Origin: an uncultured Oscillospiraceae bacterium
Lineage (GTDB): Bacteria; Bacillota; Clostridia; Oscillospirales; Oscillospiraceae
Assembly: GCA_900756495.1 (NCBI GenBank)
Contig: CAAEKI010000077.1
Coordinates: 1-10,416, forward strand
Direction of reading: 5' to 3'
DNA length: 10,416 nucleotides
Shown here: one piece after another, positions 1-6,025 of the stretch
How the letters are laid out: each line of letters starts with the position of its first letter
Numbering within the stretch: the stretch's first letter is position 1
The notes under the pieces: generated by a model
Told to the model about the DNA's origin: nothing
The model's database searches: none
Seen by the model: the letters and a program-made list of their open reading frames with translations, nothing else
Translations under genes and position numbers: made by a program

Positions 1-723
1 CAGCGCCCCGTACTGAATCAGGGCATTTTTGATGTCCATGATCTCAGCTCTCCGCCGCTCAGGGAGCACATCCTCAAATACGTTATACATCCGCCGGGCC
101 ACCCCCCCCAGGTCTCCCGCCTTCAGGGCGCTCAGAAGTCCGGCGGTGTCGGGCCGACGGCGCAGGCGCACCCCGTCGGCCCGGGCAAAGAGCTCCGGCG
201 TGGAGACAGACCAGCCCGGCTTGCACAGCACCGCAGGACAGGGAGGCAGCGGCGGCAGCGGGGTAAGGAGCTCCCCCCTTCCTTCCGCCAGAGCGGTTCC
301 CCCCAGGACACAGTAGGGCACGTCAGATCCCACCCTCCGGCCAATTTCGGCCAGCCGGAGCGGGGTCAGCTTTGCTCCGGTAAGGACGTTCAGGGCCCGG
401 AGAACTGCCGCTCCGTCGCTGCTTCCGCCCGCTAGGCCGGCGCACACCGGGATCTGCTTGTGAATGGAGACAGAGAAGCCTCCCAGCGGGATACCCGTCT
501 CCTCCTGGAACCGGAGCGCAGCGGCCACGGCTAAATTTCTCTCGTCATTGGGAAGAAAACCCAGATCGGTATGCGCCCGTATCGCTCCTCCCCCCAGTTC
601 CACGGCCACCTCGTCCGCCAGCTCCACCGTCTGCATCACCATGCGCAGTTCGTGGTAGCCGTCGGTCCGCTGTCCCAGCACGTCCAGGGTCAGATTGAGC
701 TTGGCATACGCCTTTTCTCTCAT
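1..723 (-). CDS. ispE: 4-diphosphocytidyl-2-C-methyl-D-erythritol kinase (IspE), C-terminus cut by window edge
   Basis: IspE is a cytosolic GHMP-family kinase. It phosphorylates the 2-hydroxyl of CDP-methylerythritol with ATP in the MEP pathway to IPP and DMAPP. I translated the frame leftward from the ATG at 723 and it stays open for 241 codons to the edge. The family is usually about 280-300 residues, so roughly the last 50 are missing. The N-terminus REKAYAKLNLTLDVLG carries the conserved substrate-binding Lys (K8), followed by DGYHEL near 21-26. The glycine-rich ATP loop GLAGGSSDGAA lies at 96-106 after IPVCA, and VGSDVPY at 131-137 supplies the catalytic Asp (D134). A GGGAGGTG ribosome binding site (733-740) lies 9 nt before the ATG. 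It is the last visible gene of the leftward cluster, 60 bp after the DUF1015 gene, with no obvious functional link to its neighbours. Confidence 0.95.
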   Translation of the reverse strand, partial: MREKAYAKLNLTLDVLGQRTDGYHELRMVMQTVELADEVAVELGGGAIRAHTDLGFLPNDERNLAVAAALRFQEETGIPLGGFSVSIHKQIPVCAGLAGGSSDGAAVLRALNVLTGAKLTPLRLAEIGRRVGSDVPYCVLGGTALAEGRGELLTPLPPLPPCPAVLCKPGWSVSTPELFARADGVRLRRRPDTAGLLSALKAGDLGGVARRMYNVFEDVLPERRRAEIMDIKNALIQYGAL

Positions 724-752
724 AGGCGTCGGCACCTCCCGTGAAAAGCAGC

Positions 753-771
753 GTGCGGCGCATTTCCGCAC
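753..771 (-). other. Small stem-loop between DUF1015 gene and ispE
   Basis: GTGCGG (753-758) and CCGCAC (766-771) form a perfect 6-bp stem with a 7-nt loop in the 60-bp gap between the two genes. On the transcribed strand the stem is followed by GCTGCTTTTC, a poor and interrupted T tract. It could be a weak terminator or attenuator, an mRNA processing or stability element, or chance in GC-rich DNA. The stem is directly visible; any function is a guess. Confidence 0.35.
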
Positions 772-783
772 AGGCAGAGGGTC

Positions 784-2064
784 TCAGCGGATTTTTCTGG
801 CCTCCAGATAGAACCGCTTGTCGTGGGCCTCGCCCATAGAGAAGGTCTTGCGGGGAAGCACCCCGTCGTGGATCACCGTGGGGAATAGCTGCTCCTTGCC
901 CATGGCGGGCAGCAGGAAGCCGACGTTGCCGTTCCGGCGGGCCAGCTCCCGAGTCACGTCCGCGCCGTGGATATAGTCGATGCGGCCCCCATGTTCTTTT
1001 ACATAGGCATCCAGGAAGCTCTGAAGCGTCCCCACCTCCAGCTGGGCGGTGGGATGGGGCACGGTTACCGCTCCGGTCCCCCCTTCCCAGACATAGCGGA
1101 GGACATGCCCCTCTCCTTCGCCCCGGTATGCGCCGGGATAGGCGGCCAGCAGCGCCTCCAGCAGCGCCTCCGGTTCCGTGCGGAAGACCACTCTGTGAAT
1201 GGGCTCAAACTCCAGGGAGGAATCGTGGAGATTGACTAGCTCGCACAGGGCGTACCGCGCGGGCAGGCCCTCCCACTGTTCCGGCGGGACCAGCTTCTTT
1301 TGACGTTCATAGCACTCCTTGGCGGTAGCCAGGGAGTGGTTGCCGTCTCCCACGGCAAAGAGGAGCACCGGCTTGTCCTCCGTGCCATATCGGGCGTTGA
1401 AGGAGGCGGGATCTGCCAGGGCGCGCAGCGCTCCCGCCACGGCGGACATCTGCTGCTCGGTGAGCTTCCAGCCCGCAATATGGCCCCCGCGCTCCATCAG
1501 ATCGAAGTCGTAAAGGAGCTCCATCTCCTCCTTCCGGTCAGAGAGAGGCTCAATGACAGTCCGCTCCGGGTCGTCGGTGAGCAGCATGACATGGGGCAGC
1601 TCCAGAGGCGCATTCTTGCGTACCGCCACCCGCGGCGGGATCCGTGAGAGGACCGTCCCCTCCGTGGCCCGCACCTGCGCGGGGGAGCCTGGCTCGTAGT
1701 CATACTGCTCCAGATCCACCATGCCCACCAGTCCGCGGCGCACTCGAAGGTTATCCAGCCGCCGCTCCACGTAAATCAGGCAGCCGGGCAGCAGCTTGAA
1801 GCGGTCCTCCCTGAGGTACCGGGTCATGGTATTGTTGACCTCCACGATATCGGTCTCTACATTAGGGCCGTCCAGGCAGCTCTCGGGCAGAATAAGCCGC
1901 AGCGTGGATGGGGCGGCTCCCACATACTCCTCCACCCGCTGCCAGTATTCCGGCTGCGAGGTGTACTGATCGCAGGCCACCACCGACCACTTGGTGTACT
2001 CACAGTTCCGGGGCAGGAGAATGTCCGCCGGGGAAAAGGCCAGTCCGTCAAATTGGTGTGTCAT
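784..2064 (-). CDS. DUF1015 family protein
   Basis: A 426-residue protein of the DUF1015 family, whose function is not generally established. Evidence is its length (family about 400-430), the N-terminal pattern FSPADILLPRN with ACDQY near 31-34, and the family's central DGxH block, here FAVGDGNHSLATAKE at about 236-250. No signal peptide or membrane segment is seen, so it is probably cytosolic. I chose the ATG at 2064 because AGGTGAGG (2068-2075) lies just before it. An in-frame TTG at 2082 would add six residues and overlap the thrH stop, but it has no good ribosome binding site. It follows thrH by about 14 bp, so it is likely co-transcribed and perhaps tied to serine/threonine-type metabolism. 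The DGNH block recalls the DGHHR-like motif of ParB/Srx-fold free-serine kinases, but that is a motif-level resemblance only. Family assignment is confident; function is open. Confidence 0.85.
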   Translation of the reverse strand: MTHQFDGLAFSPADILLPRNCEYTKWSVVACDQYTSQPEYWQRVEEYVGAAPSTLRLILPESCLDGPNVETDIVEVNNTMTRYLREDRFKLLPGCLIYVERRLDNLRVRRGLVGMVDLEQYDYEPGSPAQVRATEGTVLSRIPPRVAVRKNAPLELPHVMLLTDDPERTVIEPLSDRKEEMELLYDFDLMERGGHIAGWKLTEQQMSAVAGALRALADPASFNARYGTEDKPVLLFAVGDGNHSLATAKECYERQKKLVPPEQWEGLPARYALCELVNLHDSSLEFEPIHRVVFRTEPEALLEALLAAYPGAYRGEGEGHVLRYVWEGGTGAVTVPHPTAQLEVGTLQSFLDAYVKEHGGRIDYIHGADVTRELARRNGNVGFLLPAMGKEQLFPTVIHDGVLPRKTFSMGEAHDKRFYLEARKIR

Positions 2065-2067
2065 GTT

Positions 2068-2075
2068 CCTCACCT
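2068..2075 (-). promoter_or_regulatory. Ribosome binding site deciding the DUF1015 start
   Basis: On the minus strand AGGTGAGG stands 3 nt before the ATG at 2064, with its AGGTG core about 6 nt away. The upstream in-frame TTG at 2082 is preceded only by GATGGACGAATC, with no clear anti-SD match. This favours the ATG as the true start. Confidence 0.55.
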
Positions 2076-2078
2076 GTT

Positions 2079-2687
2079 TCAAGATTCGTCCATCACAGCT
2101 TTGATGGCGGACAGAAGCTCTCCAAAGCTCTCGAAGGCGGGCAATTCAGGGTGGTCCGCCTTGATTTGTTCCGTACTCTTAAAGAGAAAGCCGGCCTTGC
2201 TGGCCTGGATCATCCCCAGGTCATTGTAGCTGTCCCCGGCCGCGATGGTCTCATATCCGATGGACTGAAGTGCCTTCACCGTGGTAAGCTTGGACTTCTC
2301 GCAGCGCATCTTATAGCCGGTAATCGCGCCGTCCGGCGCCACCTCCAAGGTGTTGCAGAAGATGGTCGGCCAGCCCAGCTTCTCCATCAGAGGCTTGGCA
2401 AACTGCTCAAAGGTATCGCTGAGGATGATCACCTGGGTGAGGGACCGCAGCTCGTCCAGAAAGGCCCTTGCCCCCGGCAGGGGATCGATCTTTGCGATGG
2501 TGGCCTGAATCTCCTTCAGCCCCAGGCCGTGCTCCTTGAGGATATCCAGCCGGTACTGCATCAGTTTGTCATAGTCCGGTTCATCCCGGGTGGTCCGCTT
2601 CAGGGCGGGAATTCCGCTGGCTTCAGCAAAAGCGATCCAGATCTCGGGGACCAGCACCCCCTCCATATCCAGGCAGGTAATGTACAT
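2079..2687 (-). CDS. thrH: ThrH-type HAD phosphoserine phosphatase / homoserine phosphotransferase
   Basis: A 202-residue HAD-superfamily enzyme closely resembling ThrH. In Pseudomonas that protein dephosphorylates phosphoserine and transfers its phosphate to homoserine, giving a bypass to threonine. The ThrH signature CLDMEGVLVPEIWIAFAE opens the protein at 5-22. The catalytic Asp is D7, with E9 where most HAD enzymes have the second Asp. Motif II is ILSDTF (S90), a basic stretch with K131/K133 can supply motif III, and motif IV is AAGDSYND (D152, D156). Length matches the family. The ATG at 2687 is set by a near-perfect AGGAGGAG ribosome binding site about 7 nt upstream. It lies 21 bp after the aminotransferase gene and before the DUF1015 gene. 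Family assignment is strong; whether phosphoserine or homoserine is the real substrate cannot be read from the sequence. Confidence 0.88.
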   Translation of the reverse strand: MYITCLDMEGVLVPEIWIAFAEASGIPALKRTTRDEPDYDKLMQYRLDILKEHGLGLKEIQATIAKIDPLPGARAFLDELRSLTQVIILSDTFEQFAKPLMEKLGWPTIFCNTLEVAPDGAITGYKMRCEKSKLTTVKALQSIGYETIAAGDSYNDLGMIQASKAGFLFKSTEQIKADHPELPAFESFGELLSAIKAVMDES

Positions 2688-2708
2688 CAGTTCTCCTCCT
2701 CGCGCGCC

Positions 2709-3905
2709 TCAGCCGTTTTCCTCGGCTCTCGCCCGCTTTTTCTTCAGGTTGGTCAGGAAGTTGTCCATCCTCGTCAGGGCCTCGGCGATATCCTTCATAG
2801 AGGTAGCGTAGCAGCAGCGGACAAAGCCCTCTCCGCCCGGGCCGAAGGCCGATCCGGAAATGACAGCCACCCGCTCCTCCATGAGGAAGCGCTCACAAAA
2901 CTCATCGGAGGTAAGCCCGGTCGGCCGGATATCGGGGAAGACATAGAACGCGCCCCTGGGCTCGAAGCAGGGCAGGCCGATGCGGCGCAGGCCCTCCACC
3001 AGATAGCGGCGGCGCCCGTCATACTCATCCCGCATCCGCTCGATATCCACGTCGCCGTTGCGCATGGCCTCGATGGCCGCATACTGGCTGGTGGTGGGGG
3101 CCGACATGATGCCAAACTGATGGAGCTTGAGCATCTGCTGAATCAGGGGGGCGGGTCCGCAGAGATAGCCCATGCGCCAGCCCGTCATGGCGTGGCTCTT
3201 GGAAAAGCCGTTGACCACCACGGTGCGCTCCTTCATACCGGCCAGGTTGGCTATGGAGACATGGTGCTGGCCGTAGGTGAGCTCAGCGTAAATTTCATCG
3301 GAGATCACCATGATGTCGGTTCCCCGCAGAACTTCGGCGATGGCCTCCAGGTCCTCTCTGGCCATAATGCCGCCGGTGGGATTGCACGGGAAGGGAAGGA
3401 CCAGAATTTTTGTCTTAGGCGTAATGGCGCTTTTCAGCTCCCCGGCGGTGAGGCGGAACTCATTCTCGGCCTTGAGCTGCAGATATACGGGGGTGCCTCC
3501 GGCCATAGAGGCCAGAGGACCGTAGCACACGAAGGAGGGGACGGGGACGATCACCTCGTCGCCGGGATTGAGCATGCAGCGCAGCGCCAGATCAATTCCC
3601 TCGCTGCCGCCGACCGTAACAATAATCTCATGGGCAAAATCGTAGTGCAGGTCGAAGCGGCGGGCCAGATAGGCGGCGATCTCCCGGCGCAGCTCAGCCA
3701 TGCCGGCGTTGCCGGTGTACTTGGTAAAGCCCTTTTCCAGTGAGTAGATGCCCGCGTCCCGGATGTGCCAGGGCGTTACAAAGTCGGGCTCGCCAATCCC
3801 AAGCGAGATGGCGTCCTTCATCTCCTCCAAAATATCAAAAAAACGGCGGATGCCGGAAGGTTTGACCTCCTGGATGCGCCGGGATAGAATCTGCTCGTAG
3901 TTCAT
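2709..3905 (-). CDS. PLP-dependent class I/II aminotransferase
   Basis: A fold-type I PLP enzyme of 398 residues, probably cytosolic, that transfers an amino group between an amino acid and a 2-oxo acid. Visible landmarks are SLGIGEPDF (34-42), KYTGNAGMAELR (62-73), the NPTG motif (175-178), D203 and Y206 that hold the PLP ring, the Schiff-base lysine K236 in GFSKSHAMTGWRMGY, and R363 in the FVRCCYATS segment that binds the substrate carboxylate. It resembles the group of aspartate/aromatic aminotransferase-like proteins found beside Lrp-type regulators in Firmicutes; the substrate cannot be fixed. I chose the ATG at 3905 because it overlaps the regulator stop as ATGA, which suggests translational coupling. 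A GTG at 3917 with AGGAG about 5 nt upstream would add four residues and remains possible. The C-terminus is rich in Lys, Arg and Glu. Confidence 0.92.
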   Translation of the reverse strand: MNYEQILSRRIQEVKPSGIRRFFDILEEMKDAISLGIGEPDFVTPWHIRDAGIYSLEKGFTKYTGNAGMAELRREIAAYLARRFDLHYDFAHEIIVTVGGSEGIDLALRCMLNPGDEVIVPVPSFVCYGPLASMAGGTPVYLQLKAENEFRLTAGELKSAITPKTKILVLPFPCNPTGGIMAREDLEAIAEVLRGTDIMVISDEIYAELTYGQHHVSIANLAGMKERTVVVNGFSKSHAMTGWRMGYLCGPAPLIQQMLKLHQFGIMSAPTTSQYAAIEAMRNGDVDIERMRDEYDGRRRYLVEGLRRIGLPCFEPRGAFYVFPDIRPTGLTSDEFCERFLMEERVAVISGSAFGPGGEGFVRCCYATSMKDIAEALTRMDNFLTNLKKKRARAEENG

Positions 3906-4381
3906 ACGAAAATCCACTCCCTCTCCTGCTTCTCCTGCTTGGTAAAGATCAGGTGCTTTTCTTTATATTTGCGCAGAATAAAGTGGGTGGCCGTCCCGGT
4001 TACGTCCTCGATGGTAGCCAGCCGCTGCCCTACAAACTCGGCCACCTCCTTGAGCGTACGGCCCGAAATAATCACGGTGAGATCAAAGGCTCCGGACATC
4101 AGATAGACGCTCTCCACCTCGTCGTACTGGTAGATGCGCTCGGCCACCCGGTCAAATCCCTCGCCCCGCTGAGGCGTCACCTTGACCTCGATGAGGGCGG
4201 TGACCGCCTCCCGCTCCGTGCGGTCCCAGTCCACAATCGCCTTGTAGCCCAGAACGATCTTTTCCTCCTCATACCGCTTGACGGCGGCCTTCACGTCCTC
4301 TACCTTCATATCGGCCATAGACGCCAGCTGTTCGGGCGTAAGGGTGCAGTCCTCCTCCAGAAGCTGCAGCAGCTTGGTCAT
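3902..4381 (-). CDS. Lrp/AsnC family transcriptional regulator
   Basis: A 159-residue DNA-binding regulator with the usual Lrp/AsnC layout. A short N-terminal winged helix-turn-helix occupies about 1-50 (LTPEQLASMADMKVEDVKAAV). A RAM ligand-binding and oligomerisation domain spans about 60-140, with DEVESVYLMSGAFDLTVIISG at its centre. Such proteins form dimers or octamers and sense amino acids. The C-terminal tail beyond the RAM domain is charged and contains a short tandem KQEKQE. The ATG at 4381 has AAGGAGG about 8 nt upstream. It is the first gene of the leftward cluster, just downstream of a near-consensus promoter, and overlaps the aminotransferase gene by 4 bp. It probably controls that aminotransferase and itself; the divergent ATPase operon is a further possible target. 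The ligand is unknown. Confidence 0.9.
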   Translation of the reverse strand: MTKLLQLLEEDCTLTPEQLASMADMKVEDVKAAVKRYEEEKIVLGYKAIVDWDRTEREAVTALIEVKVTPQRGEGFDRVAERIYQYDEVESVYLMSGAFDLTVIISGRTLKEVAEFVGQRLATIEDVTGTATHFILRKYKEKHLIFTKQEKQEREWIFV

Positions 4382-4414
4382 ATCCTCATCCTCCTTTTAT
4401 TTATCGTCAAACAC

Positions 4415-4432
4415 TTGGGACACTAAGCCCAA
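4415..4432. repeat. Inverted repeat in the start of the lrp transcript (candidate operator)
   Basis: TTGGG (4415-4419) and CCCAA (4428-4432) flank an 8-bp centre. From the predicted promoter this sits at about +6 to +23 of the leftward transcript, a usual place for an autorepressor site. A competing arm pair, GGACA (4418-4422) with TGTCC (4435-4439), overlaps it. Whether it acts as a DNA operator or an mRNA hairpin is not decided by the sequence. Confidence 0.35.
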
Positions 4433-4443
4433 TTTGTCCTCTT

Positions 4444-4472
4444 ATTATATACGGGCCGGTTTGGAAATACAA
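4444..4472 (-). promoter_or_regulatory. Sigma70-type promoter for the lrp-aminotransferase-thrH-DUF1015-ispE cluster
   Basis: On the minus strand there is a perfect -10 TATAAT (4444-4449) and a -35 TTGTAT (4467-4472), 4 of 6 to consensus, separated by 17 bp. The predicted transcription start is near 4437, giving a leader of about 55 nt before the regulator ATG. Confidence 0.75.
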
Positions 4473-4474
4473 TA

Positions 4475-4502
4475 GTGCAATTTAAACTCAAAGGACTTGC
4501 AC
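4475..4502. repeat. Inverted repeat GTGCAA/TTGCAC in the divergent spacer (candidate regulator site)
   Basis: GTGCAA (4475-4480) and TTGCAC (4497-4502) are perfect 6-bp inverted arms whose starts are 22 bp apart, about two helical turns. They border the -35 box of the leftward promoter on its upstream side. AAAGGAC also occurs twice nearby (4490-4496 and 4514-4520), 24 bp apart. Such phased half-sites suit an oligomeric regulator such as Lrp/AsnC, but arms this short can arise by chance in AT-rich DNA. Confidence 0.3.
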
Positions 4503-4556
4503 AATTCCAGCCAAAAGGACAATCTTTTCTTTTGTGAAGTTTTGTCTATTTGCCCG

Positions 4557-4585
4557 TGGAAATTACATGAGTGTGGTGCTATGAT
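4557..4585 (+). promoter_or_regulatory. Candidate extended -10 promoter of the V/A-ATPase operon
   Basis: TATGAT at 4580-4585 is preceded by TG one base upstream (TGC TATGAT), an extended -10. The -35 position, 17 bp upstream, holds TGGAAA (4557-4562), 4 of 6 to consensus. The start would be near 4592, leaving about 30 nt before the first ATG, with AGGAGG at 4606-4611. It is the best candidate I find on this strand in the spacer, but weaker than the divergent one. Confidence 0.5.
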
Positions 4586-4621
4586 GATGAATAAGAACAA
4601 TGCGCAGGAGGCGTCGGATAT

Positions 4622-4945
4622 ATGGAATATATGGATCTGGTTGGCAGAATCGTCGCCGCAGAGCAGAATGCCAGAGCGCTGGTACAGGAGGCCAAGGAAC
4701 AGGAGCAGAGTCTGGAGGCTGATCTCGAGCAGGAGATCTCCACCATGCGGGAGACCTATATGGAGCGTGCCCGCCACCGGGTGGAGGAGGTCAAGAAGAC
4801 GGAAGTGGCCCTTGCCAAGGAAGATTTGGCGCGCTGGGATCGAAAAATGGAGCAGACCCTGGCTGCCGTAGAGTCGTCCTACGCCCGGCACAAGGACTTC
4901 TGGGTAGACGTACTCTTCCGCAAGATCGTAGGCGGCGCGTCGTGA
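4622..4945 (+). CDS. V/A-type ATPase peripheral-stalk subunit G/H
   Basis: A 107-residue, highly charged helical protein (VGRIVAAEQNARALVQEAKEQEQ at the start), rich in Glu, Lys, Arg and Ala with coiled-coil spacing for most of its length and no membrane segment. In V/A-ATPases a subunit of this kind (NtpF/AtpH/G) pairs with subunit E to form the peripheral stator stalk linking the catalytic head to membrane subunit I. Assignment rests on size, composition and position at the head of the operon, since these proteins diverge quickly. The ATG at 4622 follows AGGAGG (4606-4611) by 10 nt; a second ATG at 4631 is too distant. Its stop overlaps the GTG of the next gene by 4 bp, suggesting coupled translation. 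Confidence 0.85.
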   Translation: MEYMDLVGRIVAAEQNARALVQEAKEQEQSLEADLEQEISTMRETYMERARHRVEEVKKTEVALAKEDLARWDRKMEQTLAAVESSYARHKDFWVDVLFRKIVGGAS

Positions 4946-5988
4946 TCGGGGCCCTGATGACCTACGGGGCCCTCACCACCAAGGCCAAGGCCCTGTATGG
5001 CAAGCGTCTGCGTCTGGCCGACTTTGAGCACATGTCAGCGCTCAAGACCGTGAGCGATCTGCTGGAGTACCTGCGCACCCAGCCCGGGTGGTCCAAAGCG
5101 GTCTCCTCGTTGAGCGGCGGCTATATCGGCCGGGTGGAACTGGAGGCCGCTCTGCGGGATCAAATCCGGGCCGAGTACGCCTCACTTCTCCATTTCGCGC
5201 CCCGGGAGGACAGGGCTCTGCTCTCCTTCCCCGCACGCCTGACCGAACAGAATCTGATCCTCACCGCCCTGCGGCGGCTGCGGTCCGGAGGGTACTATAA
5301 GGGCTCTCCGCTTCCCTCCAGCGTCTCTCTGCACCTCCAAGTGGATGAAAAAGCCCTGGCCGGCTGTCGGGATTATGAGGGGCTGGTAGCCGCAGCGGCA
5401 GGCAGTATCTATGAATCTATCCTGCGGTATCTGACCCCCAATGACGGCGGCCTGCCCGACTTTACCACCGCCGAGGCACTGCTTCGGGCCACCTATTTCG
5501 CCCATATGTACCGTCTGGTTCACAAGAACTACTCGGGCGAGACCAAACAGGTGCTCCTGCGGAGCCTTGGGGAGCAGGTGGATCTGCTCAACGTCATTCA
5601 CATTCTGCGCCTTAAGTCCTACTTTCCGGACGCGGACAACGACTTATATCTGACGGTTCTCTTCCCCTTCAACTACCGGCTGCGTCCAGCGTTCCTGCAG
5701 CAGCTCTGCGCTGCTCCCGATGCCCAGGCGGCCTTTGCCCTGCTGAAAGATTCCCCCTATGCTGATTGCTTTACCGACGTAGCTGTGGCTGAAGTGGAAG
5801 ACTATTACCGCCGGGCTTTCTATTCCTTTAACCGCCGGCAGCTCTCGGCAGCCTCCCCCTCTATCTATACCGCTGTGGCCTATCTGAACGTCAAGGACAG
5901 CGAAATGCGCTGCCTCATCAACGTGGTGGAATCGGTCAAATACGGCGTTCCCTACGACGCCGAATTTGCAAAGCTGGTGGGTGCATGA
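4942..5988 (+). CDS. V/A-type ATP synthase subunit C
   Basis: A 348-residue soluble protein matching V/A-ATPase subunit C (AtpC/NtpC, equivalent to eukaryotic subunit d). This funnel-shaped protein sits on the c ring and connects it to the central rotor shaft of D and F. It is largely helical, with family features such as the opening TYGALTTKAKALYGKRL, the central LLRATYFAHMYRLVHKNY, VDLLNVIHILRLKSYF, and a C-terminal VAYLNVKDSEMRCL block. The length is usual. The GTG start at 4942 overlaps the preceding stop as GTGA; an ATG at 4957, five codons later, is a possible alternative because most family members begin near TY. In many bacterial V-ATPase operons C lies after E, so its place before I is unusual. 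Confidence 0.9.
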   Translation: MIGALMTYGALTTKAKALYGKRLRLADFEHMSALKTVSDLLEYLRTQPGWSKAVSSLSGGYIGRVELEAALRDQIRAEYASLLHFAPREDRALLSFPARLTEQNLILTALRRLRSGGYYKGSPLPSSVSLHLQVDEKALAGCRDYEGLVAAAAGSIYESILRYLTPNDGGLPDFTTAEALLRATYFAHMYRLVHKNYSGETKQVLLRSLGEQVDLLNVIHILRLKSYFPDADNDLYLTVLFPFNYRLRPAFLQQLCAAPDAQAAFALLKDSPYADCFTDVAVAEVEDYYRRAFYSFNRRQLSAASPSIYTAVAYLNVKDSEMRCLINVVESVKYGVPYDAEFAKLVGA

Positions 5989-6008
5989 AGTACAAACGAT
6001 TTCATACA

Positions 6009-6016
6009 AAAGGAGA
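6009..6016 (+). promoter_or_regulatory. Ribosome binding site deciding the TTG start of subunit I
   Basis: AAAGGAGA in the 37-nt gap between subunits C and I ends 9 nt before the TTG at 6026. The next in-frame starts, GTG at 6035 and ATG at 6041, are 18 and 24 nt away. The TTG start also gives an N-terminus (MSVVPMKLLTV) of the usual family form. Confidence 0.7.
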
Positions 6017-6025
6017 TGACGCCCC

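Noticed and set aside
1908..3743. Long plus-strand open frame opposite thrH and the aminotransferase gene
   Set aside because: It lies antisense to well-recognised genes, its translation shows no family features, and it exists because GC-rich third positions remove stops from the opposite strand.
4497..4525. Alternative rightward promoter with TTGCAC as -35
   Set aside because: The hexamer 17 bp downstream (CAATCT) matches the -10 consensus at only two positions; the extended -10 at 4580-4585 is better.
4581..4640. Possible leader peptide starting at ATGATGATG before the first ATPase gene
   Set aside because: The triplets overlap the predicted -10 box, there is no ribosome binding site before them, and the reading runs out of frame into subunit G/H.
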